Source: Eleginops maclovinus (taxonomy: Eukaryota; Chordata; Actinopteri; Perciformes; Eleginopidae). From it: DNA of 64,000 bases. The DNA is taken from positions 24,558,707 to 24,622,706 of the forward strand of contig NC_086354.1 in the NCBI RefSeq assembly GCF_036324505.1, written 5' to 3'. Made by a program: the position numbers and the translations under genes. The notes beneath the pieces were generated by a model. That model saw only the letters and a program-made list of their open reading frames with translations, was not told where the DNA came from and made no database searches. This document shows, in pieces, positions 34,230-45,900 of this stretch (positions are counted from its first letter, which is position 1; each line of letters starts with the position of its first letter).

Positions 34230-34255
34230 CCATTTATTTTCCCCTTCTGTTTCAG
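34230..34255 (+). promoter_or_regulatory. basp1: 3' splice site (intron acceptor) of the basp1 coding exon
   Basis: A pyrimidine-rich stretch ends in TTCAG at 34251-34255, 16 bases before the ATG. Mammalian BASP1 has its entire coding region in the second exon behind a noncoding first exon, so an acceptor here is expected. A 192-bp (TG)n run lies about 740 bases upstream in the presumed intron. Confidence 0.75.
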
Positions 34256-34271
34256 AGGCCAGAGATCCAAA
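34256..34271 (+). other. basp1: 5' UTR part of the basp1 coding exon
   Basis: Sixteen bases lie between the acceptor AG and the start codon. The context before the ATG (CCAAA) is acceptable for initiation, with A at -3. Confidence 0.65.
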
Positions 34272-34926
34272 ATGGGAGGCAAGCTCAGCAAAAAGAAGAA
34301 GGGATACAACGTGAACGATGACAAGGCCAAAGACAAGGACGCCCCCGCAGAGGGGGCCTCCGCGGAGGAGAGTGAAGCGCCGAAAGACAACAAAGACGAG
34401 GCGTCGGCTGCCACCGACACCAAGGAGGTAGCGAACGACACGGCGGCCAAGGACGCGCCGGCAGCCGACGCTGCGGCGCCTAAAGAGGAGGAGAAGAACG
34501 CCACCCCCCGCCACCAAGGAGCCAGAGAAACCTGCCGCCAACGCCGAGCCGAACACAGAGGTGCCTAAGAGCGCCGAGCCCGCCAAGGCCGAGGAGAAAC
34601 CAGCTGCCCCCGCCCCGGCCAAAGAATCAGCCCCCGCCGCCAAGGAGCCCGAGGTCAAGGCAGCGGCGCCTGCCCCCGCGGCTGAGAGCAAAGATGAGGC
34701 CGACGCCAAAAAGACTGAGGCCCCCGCGGCACCAGCAGCCAAAGCCGAGGCGGCCCCCGCTGCCTCCCCTGACCCCAAGCCCACAGAGGCCCCCGCACCG
34801 GCAAAGGAGCCCGCCGCCGCCGCCGCCGCAGCCCCTAGTTCAACACCAGCCGCCGAGCCTCCCGCCAAGGAGGCGAACGCCACAGAGGCGCCAAGCAAGG
34901 ATCAAACCGTAGCAGTTCAAGATTAA
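34272..34926 (+). CDS. basp1: Brain acid soluble protein 1 (BASP1/CAP-23/NAP-22), frame broken by a 1-base insertion
   Basis: BASP1 is a myristoylated, intrinsically disordered protein on the inner face of neuronal plasma membranes. It binds PIP2 and calmodulin, promotes neurite outgrowth, and acts in the nucleus as a WT1 corepressor (family knowledge). The start reads MGGKLSKKKKGYNVNDD: Gly2 and Ser6 fit the N-myristoylation signal and Lys7-10 the basic effector region. The rest is Ala/Pro/Lys/Glu-rich with no globular domain. The C-terminus, DQTVAVQD, resembles the conserved vertebrate tail. Frame one runs 34272-34568. The matching tail is in the next frame from about 34510, and the switch falls in six Cs at 34504-34509. 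One C fewer gives 217 residues, against 227 in human. The ATG lies 17 bases after the acceptor AG, as expected for the single coding exon. Both ends are conserved, so I favour a sequencing or assembly error over a pseudogene; a real frameshift allele is possible. Confidence 0.93.
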
Positions 34927-36715
34927 TGGACAGCTTCTTTTCGGAAATAAAAAAAGTACCTAACTCGACGACCATGAAGATTAAAAGAAATGAAATTAAC
35001 TCGCCCCCCCCGTATTATGATATTAACAACAATAATAATAGTTGTAATGATAATGATTGGATGAACCCGAGCAGCCACCTGGAGGAGTCCCCCCCCCCCC
35101 CCCGCTGCAGATTATTATTGTTATGTTTTATTCTATTTTTTTCTGCTGTAGTATTTGAACTTTGATACGAGTCTGTGTCGGCCATACGCCTCGCCATTCC
35201 ATCCATCATCCCCCCCCCTCCCCCGTGAAGACAAGAGCTTTAACCCGACTCCCATCTCGGCTCACAGTAGCCCAGACATTCACCTGCCCCCCCCACCCCC
35301 CGCTCTGTGGACGTCAGAACATCGAGGGGAAATGGGACTGAGGGAAGAAGGGGGTTTGAGATATCTCTTCACCAGCTGGACTTCCATTGAGTCCGTCCCC
35401 TCTTCAGATCTCCCCCCCCCCCCTCTCCAGAGTATCCTACTCTCGGTTCCTCCAGTTCTTCTTTGGAATTGTGGCTTCTTTAACCCACCCCCAGCTTCTT
35501 GGTATTCTTTGGTTGTGTTGCTCCCCCTCCTCTCTGTACGGCAGGAACCTAGAGTTTAAGTCTTTAGTGAGGACTGAGAAAGCTGAGACTTCCTGAGACA
35601 TTTTGGAGGTCGGAAAAAGTCCGGCTTTGCAGAGCTACACACATTCTTAGACGTATAAAAGAAGTCGTAGGAATTTTTCTGAGATTTTGTACTGAAACCC
35701 TTAGGTATATTGTAAGCAAACTAAGTGGTTTTTTAACATTTGTAATACCCTTAAACATTCTGCAAAGCCTCCTTTGAAAGATCTCCGCCGTGTTCTTAGA
35801 AAGTCTGATAGTCTTCTCTGATTCTTCGTCTAAATCTGATGAATGATTTGAACACAGATGGAACCCGGGTGACATTCACAAGCTAGCGTAGCGTTAGCTT
35901 GAACTTAGAGTACCAAGTTGGTGACATTAATGCAATATCGGGAGCCGTCAGGAGTCCCTGGACTGCTTGAGTTAGTTCGTACGATCCAGAAAGATGACAT
36001 ACCGTAAGTAGAAGGTCTACATTCTTCTTAACTCCAGGATTAGCAGGAACATATACTTACTAGGAGTGAAAGTATATCGTTAAACCATATTAACAGTGAT
36101 GGTTAACATGTACTTACCACATGTTATCTGTAAGGAACATCACGAGAGGAAAAACCCCAATCATGCCAATTTATGGAATTCAATTTGGTGATTTTGATTA
36201 GCCAGGCTTTAACCAGTAAACCCATTCACGTTACTTTGGGATAGAGCGGATGAAGCGTTCTTTAGATTACAGCAGGAACATCGCTCTGCAAACCTCACCA
36301 GTTTGGTATCTAAGCAGCTGAAGACACCGAGGTGAGGGTATCCGTGTAGCTCTGTAAATCCATGGAGGATTAGAGGGGGGGGGGTTGGGGTTAGGTGAAT
36401 GATCATCAGCAATCTACGTGATCTACTTTGGTCGCCACGCCATCAGAACGGGATTGAAAACTCTTGCACATGAAAAGGGAGCTTCTGATTTTCTCATTCT
36501 CACCCCTCATGCATCTTCCTTTACTTTTTTAGAAATATATACGGCATATCTGTACGTAAACGCAGCGGTGGAAGAAAAGGTATTTAAGAAGTCGTGTCAC
36601 TGTGGAGAAAACCATTCTTATTTGCTAAAGTTTCCAACGTGGAAGTGGAGGAGACGGCTGACCATCGTGATGGTTTAGAGATAGGAAGGACGCTTTTATA
36701 CAAGCTGAACGAAAG

Positions 36716-36815
36716 GAAGGATTGAAAGAAAGGAGGAGTGATGGAAAGAAAGGAGGAGTGATGGAAAGAAAGGAAGAGTGATGGAAAGAAAGGAGGAGTG
36801 ATGGAAAGAAAGGAG
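36716..36815 (+). repeat. 20-bp purine-rich minisatellite
   Basis: About five units of GAAAGGAGGAGTGATGGAAA, all purine except the T of GTGAT and ATGG. It lies inside the presumed basp1 3' UTR. Confidence 0.9.
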
Positions 36816-37434
36816 GTGAAGAAACAAGGAAAACTGCAATAAAGAAATAGGGCAACATGTAGACAAGAAGGGAAGTTAGAGGGATGGAAAGGACAGGAAA
36901 TATCAGAGATGTCGTCAGCATTGGAGTATACTTTGTCCAAAGTGTCTAACTTGTATTGTGATAGTTACTCCAAAGTGTTCCTAACTTCAGTGATGAGTAA
37001 ATATACTTTCGTCATTTCCACCCTTGCCTTTATATGTCAGTATATATGTATATATTTATCCACCTCAGCTTTCCATTTGCCAGTTTTTCCGTTTCCTCCG
37101 ACTGACACACGACGAGGTCCTCCCAGCACTTGTCAAACCGTAGCAGAAACTGAAAACACTCGAGGGTCGTTGCGTGTCACTCGGTTCGGTTTTTTTCTTC
37201 CTCTCTTGACTCAGTAAATTGCATGTCCGTGGTTGGGTGAACCTGTAGTCCTGTCTTTTTGGTCAAGTGGAAAAAAAAATACACATTTTTCTCCTGTCTG
37301 CTTCCATCGCAACTCCCAGTTGATATTTTCATCCCATGTCTCACCACCGCTGTTTCCACACCACACCAAACTAAAGATGATATGGAAATTGATGCATTCA
37401 AAATTATATGTACTTGTATAAATGGTGCAACAGT

Positions 37435-37440
37435 AATAAA
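37435..37440 (+). terminator. basp1: Candidate poly(A) signal for basp1
   Basis: AATAAA lies in an AU-rich context (37380-37445) and is followed 30-50 bases later by a GT-rich stretch (37470-37492), the normal layout of a vertebrate cleavage/polyadenylation site. Alternatives are AATAAA at 36838-36843 and at 34946-34951; the latter is only 20 bases after the stop and unlikely. Confidence 0.5.
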
Positions 37441-38591
37441 ATGTAAGAAATTGACTGAAACTCCAGGATTCTGTGCGGGTCGACTTTGTTCTTGCACTCA
37501 CAATACAAACCAGTATCCCAGTCTCACCAGTCAGAGGTCATCCAATGAGGAGACCAGAACAACACATTGGTTCCCATTGGCTCACACTTAAGGCATAAGC
37601 GTCATTTGCGCTGGGGACGCTGGGAACATGTCCCCAGTACTTTCTGAAATGGGAAATCTGAAAAATAGCTAAAAGATGTCAAAATCAAGAACACTGGTTT
37701 AGTGTCAAGATGAGCAATTTGGACATGTTGGTAAAGTATGAGTTTAAAAACAGCAGCAGGGCGCTTAAAAGGACTCTAAAACATGTGGTTTTCCTGAAGT
37801 AAAGGTTCTCTTTTTGTTTTCTCTTCTGTCAGGGAACCAGAATACATGGTTCACATGTTAAAACAGGACCCCCCCCCAGACCCCCCTGCAGAGGTTCGGT
37901 TTGCAAACATCGTTTTCTCAACATGTGAGCGTGCATGTGGAGAAAAGGCGTGTTCAAGACTCTTAAAAAACACGCAGATCATTGGCTTCCTGAATAATGC
38001 TTCCTATGGATCAGCCTGACTCTGAATCCTGTCTGCATTTCAGTTCATTTTTAACTGAAAAAGGTGTCCTCGCCCCCCCCCCCCCCCACCCCCACACCAC
38101 TTTTGAAAGCAAAGTGACGGCCATGGTCCTAAAATATGTTCAGACTAGATAGGAATTAGAGAATACAGACACGGTTAGATCATGTACTGCGATGAAATGA
38201 TGAGTTGGTAAACAGAAGAAGAACAGCAACCATTTGTCCTTTTTAAAACCATCACAAACGACTTAGGGTCGGGGTCGGGAGATAAAACAATCAGTTTAAA
38301 GATGTTAATGAGCTTCTGTCCCATTTTAAAGACAATGCGAATGATCTACATAAATCAAAATGAGTCCAATAAACTCAGAAACCAGAGCAAGGATGAACAG
38401 AATGTGACCTGTGAAGCAGAGGTGTCCAAGTGAAGAGAAGCCAGTTGGAAAATGGGAAATAGATCAACATGTTTTCATAGCCTGGAGGCAAAGCTGACCG
38501 GGGGGGGGGGGGGGGAGGGGGGACGACACCTGGAGCGGTAATATTAAGATCTATTCTGATTGGTTGGTTTGTAAGATCTTGGGTTTGTATT

Positions 38592-38766
38592 TAGCTGATG
38601 CTTTTAACGGAGCAACTCACTCAAAACCAAAGAGAAGCATATGGAACGGGAACAATTGGCGTTGAGTATTTTGTCCAAGGATGCTTTGAGATGTATACCT
38701 GGGGCTGGGGATCGAACCATCAAACCTCTGATTGGAAAACATCTTTACACCCCTGAGCCGCATTCA
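38592..38766 (-). mobile_element. tRNA-like SINE, minus orientation
   Basis: On the minus strand GCGGCTCAGGGGTG (box A region, 38751-38764) is followed by box B GGTTCGATCCC (38708-38718), then the body read as TCCTTGGACAAAATACTCAA. This matches the layout of a common fish SINE. It is more diverged than the one at 47392. Confidence 0.7.
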
Positions 38767-38880
38767 CTCCCGAAAAAAAATGCTTCATTGTGAGGCCAAA
38801 AAAAACCCAAACCAAAAACTCTCTCTCTCAACATCTGCATCCAGGATCTGACAACAACTGGAAGACAAACAGAACACACA

Positions 38881-38926
38881 GGGGGGGAGGGAGGAGAAGC
38901 ACAGGGGGGGAGGGAGGAGAAGCACT
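38881..38926 (+). repeat. Two 23-bp G-rich units
   Basis: GGGGGGGAGGGAGGAGAAGC followed by ACA occurs twice in tandem. The G-runs could fold as G-quadruplexes. A further G-run of about 16 bases is near 38500. Confidence 0.85.
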
Positions 38927-39149
38927 GGGGCGCCGGGTGAACACAATCAGGTGATCAGACAGGAGGGACACACACACAGACAGATCTTGACACCATGTCT
39001 CAGGCGAAAGGAAAAAATAGGTCCATGTTTACAGTATGTACTCCAGCTTGTAATACATCGGGGTCTTTATCAACACACGTGCAGAACCACATCTCTCCCT
39101 TTCAGTATTTCTTCAAACATTTTAAGACTAAAATACCAATCGATTATTG

Positions 39150-39151
<2 letters not shown>

Positions 39152-39187
<36 letters not shown>
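39152..39187 (+). repeat. (AC)n microsatellite, 36 bp
   Basis: Perfect run. Confidence 0.96.
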
Positions 39188-39189
<2 letters not shown>

Positions 39190-39284
39190 AGGATGTGTGC
39201 AGGTAACTGAGACATGAGGAGGTGTGATACTAATGGTCACACCCTTGACATATGGTGTGTGTCAGAATCACAGGGTTGTTTTTG

Positions 39285-39285
<1 letters not shown>

Positions 39286-39334
<49 letters not shown>
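39286..39334 (+). repeat. (CA)n microsatellite, 49 bp
   Basis: Perfect run 100 bases after the previous one; another 20-bp run lies at 40741-40760. Confidence 0.96.
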
Positions 39335-39336
<2 letters not shown>

Positions 39337-39944
39337 AGAGGTGGTGGCAGTAATGTCTCTCCTCGTTGTCACATATAAAAGAGAAATATTGTCGGAGTCG
39401 TCAGAAAGAGGACAAATTCGGAGGAGCGAAGCCACGCCAAGAGGGGGTGACTGATGTCTTTATCTCTTCCTCTTTCTCCCCCCCCTCCCCCCTCCTCTCT
39501 GGTGAGGAGAAGGGACAGTAAATCAAGGACTTAATCTCTCCGCTGTGATTTACACCTGTTCAAACCTCAGGCCGGCAGGGCTAGATAAGAGGGGGAGCTG
39601 TGGGAAAAGGAACTGGGATATATCTAATGAACCGAAGGGTCTGACTAAACTAAACTGAATCATTTCAATCTGAAAAGGTTTCGAGTCGTTGTGCCATCAA
39701 AAGAATCGCTGATATTTACCAAGTATTTTTGGACGACTTGCCCTTTCTCTGGAGAAAATGCTGCTCCAAAAAACAAGTGAAAAAATAATGAAATTAGGAT
39801 GTTTTTCACTAATAATAAGTGAGCCATTCTGCCAGCAAGGACAAGTGAACATTTGCTCTGTAAGATGTCTTGAATGAAGATGGCTTATTTAGATAAATCA
39901 GATCTCATAATTCACCAGAATGCTCAAAAGTTTGCTGTTTTTCT

Positions 39945-40235
39945 GATGTCAGTCGGGATTTTCCATTAAAGATGTTTTTTAAAAAAGCTTTATGAGGAAA
40001 TTTGGGACAATTAGCATCCCGGCTGGCTCTAAAGTGTAGCTCCGAGAACACAAGTACAGTTTAAGTCACTCGTACCCCTTTCCCACCAAAGCGGATCAGG
40101 AGCCAATAGAACCAGTGGACATTAGCTCGGTAAGAGTCCGTGAAATAAGATGGGATATTTAGATCAATTAGACCTGTAATGACCTGGGAAAACTTATTCT
40201 GAACCATATTTCACCAGAATCAGGAACATCTGTGA
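39945..40235 (+). repeat. Direct repeat, copy A (partner at 41476-41790)
   Basis: Shares ATCCCGGCTGGCTCT, GTGTAGCTCCGAGAACACA, CCCCTTTCCCACCAAAGCGG, CAGTGGACATTAGCTCGG and AAGATGGGATATTTAGAT with 41476-41790, in the same order. It lacks about 30 bases present there. The text resembles a fish interspersed repeat, so this may be two insertions or a local duplication. Confidence 0.85.
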
Positions 40236-41475
40236 TCAAAATAATCCAGAAATGCTCAAAAGTTTTCTGCTTTCTGAAAACCTAAATGTTGAATCTGAGA
40301 TACGACTCAATAAGATGTTTTCAAGAGTCTTTGAACCCTAACCCTAACCCAAGATACTCGAGATGCATCTGAAGACAAGACCCTACGTCTCACCTGCATT
40401 GTCCCTCCTTAATTACCATGTCTTATACCAAGAGTACAGACCTATTCTGACTAGATAAAAGGCAAGAGCTCACGTTTTTGGAGTGTACCAGGGCAGATTT
40501 AGCAATATGTTTCTCCCCAAACTGAAGCAGAGTCACATCACGGAGCATTTCCACGCTAACCTGACAGGAAGCTGCCGGCACAGAGTGTCTGGTCTGGACA
40601 CCGCGTGACGCATTCTGACATTTCTATCTCCGTTTGTATTTGAAAACACGTGTAAGGCCAGATGTGTCTTTCAGTCCGACAGAAATATTAAAATGCTCAC
40701 AAGCAGAAACTCTGACCTTCAGTACGTGCAGCGATTTAGAACACACACACACACACACACTCCCTGCAGTGGTAACCACAGGCTGCAGAGGCAGGAGTCA
40801 GAAGGGGAACAATGAGGGAACACAGTGAAGGAACATGAAGGACAACTGCTATTCTCTCCCTCACAATCCGGTCCGTCAAAGACAACGTTTGGGATAAAGG
40901 AGACAGACGTGCAGTAATTACAGATGTGCAGTAATTACAGTGCAGTAATTACAGACGTGCAGCGCTGTCCCTCCGAGGCCTCATCATCTCCTGTAACGCG
41001 TCAGATGCGTGCAGCAGGTGTGTACTTTGAGTTATGAAGCTTGTTAAACATCTAACCCGATAACGTTCCCTTTTTACACTTTTTTATATCTGATTTAATG
41101 AAATGTAAAACAGTGTATATCTCCTGCTTTATATCCTGTTAACTTCGATAGTGTCTGACAGATTAGATTATTTATCTTCTCAACTGTATATTGATCTTTT
41201 CTCTCAATGCCAGATTATGTATACTTTATCTTCTTCTTTGGGATGTCTTCACTTTAGCATTCTTCATTTCTTCTTTTTCCATCCATCCATCTTCTCATCT
41301 TCAAAAAATTATGAAAACAAGGTGTGTTTTTGACTTGTAATGAGCACAAAAATCACAACTTTAGATAAAGTAGCTCTATCAATCAACTGGGGAAAGTATG
41401 TTGAACTTGATTTCACCAGGATCAGGAACATTTGTGTCACAAAATAACTCAATGCTCAAAAGTGTTCTGTTTTCT

Positions 41476-41790
41476 GATGTCAGTGGGGGATTTTACAATA
41501 AAGATGCTTTAAAAAAAACGTAATGGGTAAATTTGGGATGATTGGCATCCCGGCTGGCTCTTAAGTGTAGCTCCGAGAACACAGCTTGAGTCACTCACGC
41601 CCCTTTCCCACCAAAGCGGATCCAGGGCCAGTTCACCTGAAGTTAAGAAACCTGCCAATAGAACCAGTGGACATTAGCTCGGTAAGAGTCCTTGTCATAA
41701 GATGGGATATTTAGATGAGTTAGATGTTGTAATGAACTGGGGAAACTTATTCTGAACCATATTTTACCAGAATCAGGAACATTTTGCCAG
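41476..41790 (+). repeat. Direct repeat, copy B (partner at 39945-40235)
   Basis: See copy A for the shared landmarks. Before both copies is a similar stretch with ATGCTCAAAAGT and CTGATGTCAGT (39919 and 41452). A third, partial form is at 40245-40290. Confidence 0.85.
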
Positions 41791-42374
41791 GCTCAGGCTG
41801 TAGCCCTGGTGGAGAAGGGGCGTTATAAAGACCTGTGTGGCCCATGCTGTACCCATGGAACATCATGGCTTCGAAGGAAAGTCTTATAGCGGCCGAACAG
41901 TAATCAGATGAGTCCTCAGTTTAGAGGAAATGAAAGGCAGGAGAGACCTTTGTTTTTCAGGATCCGACAGCAGCAGCCACACGGGTCTGAGCCGGTGATG
42001 TGTGAGCTCTGGTATCAAGGAGCTCCTCTTTTGTCGCTCACTTCTTCCTCGCTCTCTGCGATGTGACGGCGCTTTGAAGCCCGCGTGAGCAACGGGGCGA
42101 GCGTCGCTTTCAAAGCCCTCCGTGTCATTTAGCTTGCTGACTGCGAGCGGGTCCTTGCGCAGCCTCCCTCTCTCCCCCACGTTCAAAGCTGGGGCGATGT
42201 GGGGGAGGATCAGAGGAAGAGAGAGGGATCGAGGATCGGAGGCGAGGCTTTGTGGAAGATCAGTCGGATCCTCCTGACGTGTGGAGGCTCTCCGTCGGGG
42301 GGCCTTCGGGCCAAATGTGCACAATCTGCCGGCTTCACAGGGGCGGTTCTAGACCTATCTTACTGGGGGTGTCC

Positions 42375-42632
42375 AAACCTTTAAGAGGGCGTTGAAGATC
42401 TACATTTTTAACCAAGCCTTCGGATAGAGCTGGCGTTTCCTGGTATTCATTCATTCATTTTGCTGGTACTTGTTTTATGTATTTGTATTGTTATCTTATT
42501 TCATTTGTATTTCTTGTCTGCTCATTTTGCTGTAACTCCATCATTTACAGTGTTTGTTTTTGATCTGTAAAGCCAGACGCACCTGTTTTGTGATATTGGG
42601 CTATTCAAATTAAGTTTGATTTGATTGAAGTT
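42375..42632 (+). mobile_element. LINE 3' end remnant
   Basis: A short frame reading FKRALKIYIFNQAFG ends at TAG (42422-42427), similar to the end of LINE reverse-transcriptase proteins. It is followed by a T-rich 3' region and a tail TTGGGCTATTCAAATTAAGT then TTGATTTGATTGA, the usual style of fish LINE tails. Family not determined. Confidence 0.55.
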
Positions 42633-42705
42633 ACCATTTCATTAAATCCCATAAACAGTATTTGCTGCAACACTGAATATAAGGCAACATGCACAGCGTT
42701 TACTG

Positions 42706-42813
<108 letters not shown>

Positions 42814-43348
42814 CTTTACATCAGTCAGTGGTGTGTTTGTGCATGAGAAGCACAAGTGAACCAGTGTTGGGGAAATGTCCATTTGCAGTATTCTCTCAGC
42901 CTGTACTCTGAGCAAGTGGAGCATGAGGGCGCTGTTAAAATATTCAGTGTCCCCCATGATCCCCCATGTTTCCCCGCTCTCCCTCGTTCTTGCGTACTCT
43001 TACATAATACGTTGAATATCTAAAGGCGGGTTTAGCTCAGCGCTTGTTTTTGCCGCTGAAGGAACGAGGACGATAGTTAAATTCACTCCAGAGACTCTGA
43101 TGACTGTTGGAGTTAATTAAAGGACGTGTCCTCAAGTCTCTGAGGACACACACTCTGCGTTTGATTGAAATGTTTACTCTCCGAAAGAACAATCCGACAG
43201 ATGTGAACGTGTTCACTATCGAGAAACCCCACCCTCAGTTAGCTTCACATGTAAATCCACAATGTTCATTTGTTCCAGCAAATATTTTCTAACAGAAAAC
43301 CATCCTGCTGTTTCCTACATCTCCCAGAATCCCCTGTAGAAGCTTTGG

Positions 43349-44033
43349 TGTTCAGGTGTGTATCAGTATGTAGAGTCTCTACTTTAAAGAGTCCTCTCCT
43401 GCTGATGTTCAGGTGTATATCAGTATGTAGTGTCTCTACTTTAAAGAGTCCTCTCCTGCTGATGTTCAGGTGTATATCAGTATGTAGAGTCTCTACTTTA
43501 AAGAGTCCTCTCCTGCTGATGTTCAGGTGTATATCAGTATGTAGAGTCTCTACTTTAAAGAGTCCTCTCCTGCTGATGTTCAGGTGTATATCAGTATGTA
43601 GAGTCTCTACTTTAAAGAGTCCTCTCCTGCTGATGTTCAGGTGTATATCAGTATGTAGTGTCTCTACTTTAAAGAGTCCTCTCCTGCTGATGTTCAGGTG
43701 TATATCAGTATGTAGTGTCTCTACTTTAAAGAGTCCTCTCCTGCTGATGTTCAGGTGTATATCAGTATGTAGAGTCTCTACTTTAAAGAGTCCTCTCCTG
43801 CTGATGTTCAGGTGTATATCAGTATGTAGTGTCTCTACTTTAAAGAGTCCTCTCCTGCTGATGTTCAGGTGTATATCAGTATGTAGAGTCTCTACTTTAA
43901 AGAGTCCTCTCCTGCTGATGTTCAGGTGTATATCAGTATGTAGAGTCTCTACTTTAAAGAGTCCTCTCCTGCTGATGTTCAGGTGTATATCAGTATGTAG
44001 TGTCTCTACTTTAAAGAGTCCTCTCCTCCTGAT
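43349..44033 (+). repeat. 57-bp satellite, array 2 (about 12 units)
   Basis: Same unit as arrays 1, 3 and 4, forward orientation, almost exactly 12 units (684 bp). The first unit has GTGTATC instead of GTATATC, and the last degrades at CTCCTCCTGATTTTAC. The variable base alternates A and T between units in no simple order. Confidence 0.97.
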
Positions 44034-44399
44034 TTTACTCCATCACGGTTTTAACTGTAACAGATTAAAATAACTGTTCTTTTTAGAGCCTCCACTGAAA
44101 ACCCCGTTTATGAATCCCTTAAATAATCCATAATAGTAACACTTAGTTTTTAGGGTAGGACATTAAAACCTGTTAAGTGTTTTTTTATGCGGGAAACTAA
44201 AGACATTTTTGGGGAAACGAGGGGTTTTGGTTCGTAGCCAGACTGAGAGTTATCATGAAGCTTTGTTGGTGCAGCACTTTTACACAGAATTACAATATGG
44301 TAAACGACACGAGACAGAAAAGAAGAGACTAAATAAAAGATATTAGTACAAATGTTTACATCATACATATATGATTCCAAGAAGGTAAAATAAGAACGA

Positions 44400-44715
44400 G
44401 AGAAGATCACACATTTCAGAACAGATAACCAACGAGGTAAAGTAAGAAATGAATAATAGTAAAATAATTAAAATAATGAATATAATTCAATAAAAAATAG
44501 AAAGATTGAGATAAGATTAAAAATAAGAATATATTTAAAAAATAATAATAAAAAATAATTCATAAACAACTCAGTTAGAGAAAACTAAAAATCAGAGTGA
44601 AATAAATACATCAAATAAGAACAGAACAATAAATCCCCCCAAATGAAACAACAAATGAACCACTCATTACCGAAACCTACAAATACATCATAAGACACAA
44701 ACAACAGCCTTTGCT
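44400..44715 (+). repeat. A-rich dispersed repeat (partner at 46680-46935)
   Basis: Very A-rich. The end, with ATGAACCACTCATTACCGAA and TAAGACACAAACA, aligns with 46878-46930 (ATCAACCATTCATTCCCTAA, TAAGAAACACAAACA). Confidence 0.65.
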
Positions 44716-45300
44716 GATGTCTCGTTCATAAAGTGTGTTTTCAGCTGCTTTTCTACTGACTCCTCTTTTGGTCCACAGGGTGTTGTTCAGTCTGGGAGTG
44801 TGCTGTAAGGGCTGATAACATTATGAATAAGCTCCATCTCACAGAACACAAATGGACCGAACACTGGCACCAGGAGATGATAACAGCAGTGTGTAAATTA
44901 CAGATTTAATGACTCCATTAATTACTCCCAAGAGCTTCCTTAACGGCCCACGACAAAGAACCCGACGCCACCGCTCGTAAAACAAAAGGGGAGCTGAGAA
45001 TAAAAATAACTGATACCTGCTCTGAAGCCCAACGATACAACCCCATCGAGAAATCATCCCACAGAACTCCAAGAAGAACCTCACCGAGCCGCCCCATTGG
45101 TCCACGGGCTTCCTGCTTCATGCTGATTGGCTGAGGGTGGCAGCATCGGTGCAGACTCTCGCCTAGCAACAGGCACTGCCACTGCAGAGCACCCCCCCTC
45201 TTCCCTGTGGGGGAGCAGCTGATAGATGGAGCATGTGGAGAGGGAGGGAGGCAGGAACATGGGATGGCATATGTACATGAACACACATGATGATGGAGCA

Positions 45301-45422
<122 letters not shown>

Positions 45423-45734
45423 GTAAGTACATCTCGTACTGTCTTACTGAACCTTACGTAAGCAGCTAATACTGGCAGCCTGGGAGAGCAGCTGGGAGGA
45501 AATTAAAACACACAACACTTTACCCACAATTCATTCTGCTACACGGTTAACGAAGGTTGGTGTGGGTTTACTTAAGCAAGGAAAAGCACTTAGTTAAGGT
45601 AAGGAAAGTGGTAATGATAAGGGAATTGAGAAAAACAATGAAACTGTTAACTGGGCGCTTTCAGAAATCAAAACCACCTTCAGGAAAAGCATCACATACA
45701 AGATATAGAGACTTTAGTGTCTAAATGTTAGACA

Positions 45735-45900
45735 TTACAAAACATCACACAAGGCCAGGGTGTTTTTTTAAATTAAGGCTTCCCACTGATGGGAATTTAG
45801 CCTTTGCAGACCATTTACATGCACTAAAACCTACAGGAAAGGGAAGAAAAGCAAAAAGCAAAATAGGGCATCTTCAAAGTGAACTTTAAGAGATAGAAGA
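45735..45900 (+). mobile_element. Partial copy of the 20090-20535 element (right end)
   Basis: TTTGCAGACCATTTACATGC plus ACTAAAACCTA at 45801-45831 is identical to the text near 20461, followed by AGGAAAGGGAAGAAAAGC and a GGGCATCTTC end. Confidence 0.75.

Larger units (their letters stand above)
34927..37465 (+). other. basp1: Probable basp1 3' UTR
   Basis: From the stop codon onward the + strand has no supported coding frame. It holds several poly(C) tracts (35004-35011, 35089-35103, 35210-35218, near 35287 and near 35411), a 20-bp purine-rich minisatellite (36716-36815), a Pumilio-type UGUAUAUA site at 37047-37054 and an AATAAA at 37435-37440. The extent is inferred from that last signal. 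About 2.5 kb would be longer than I expect for mammalian BASP1, and an earlier AATAAA at 36838-36843 could end a shorter form. Confidence 0.5.
37466..42374. other. Noncoding downstream of basp1
   Basis: Holds G/C homopolymers (38070-38087, 38500), a SINE, CA microsatellites, the direct repeat pair, three TAATTA motifs near 40915-40951 and a 146-codon minus frame (41884-42324) with no recognised domain. Confidence 0.5.

Noticed and set aside
34224..34898. 224-codon Ala/Gly-rich minus-strand frame opposite basp1
   Set aside because: Mirror of the GC-rich basp1 coding sequence; the + strand has the conserved protein.
37600..37660. Near-palindromic CTGGGGACGCTGGGAACATG stretch
   Set aside because: Reminiscent of a fish repeat, but ends and class cannot be set.
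40335..40350. Telomere-like CCCTAACCCTAACCC
   Set aside because: Fewer than three repeats; common by chance or as part of dispersed repeats.
41884..42324. 146-codon minus frame
   Set aside because: No family features; single frame in GC-richer DNA.
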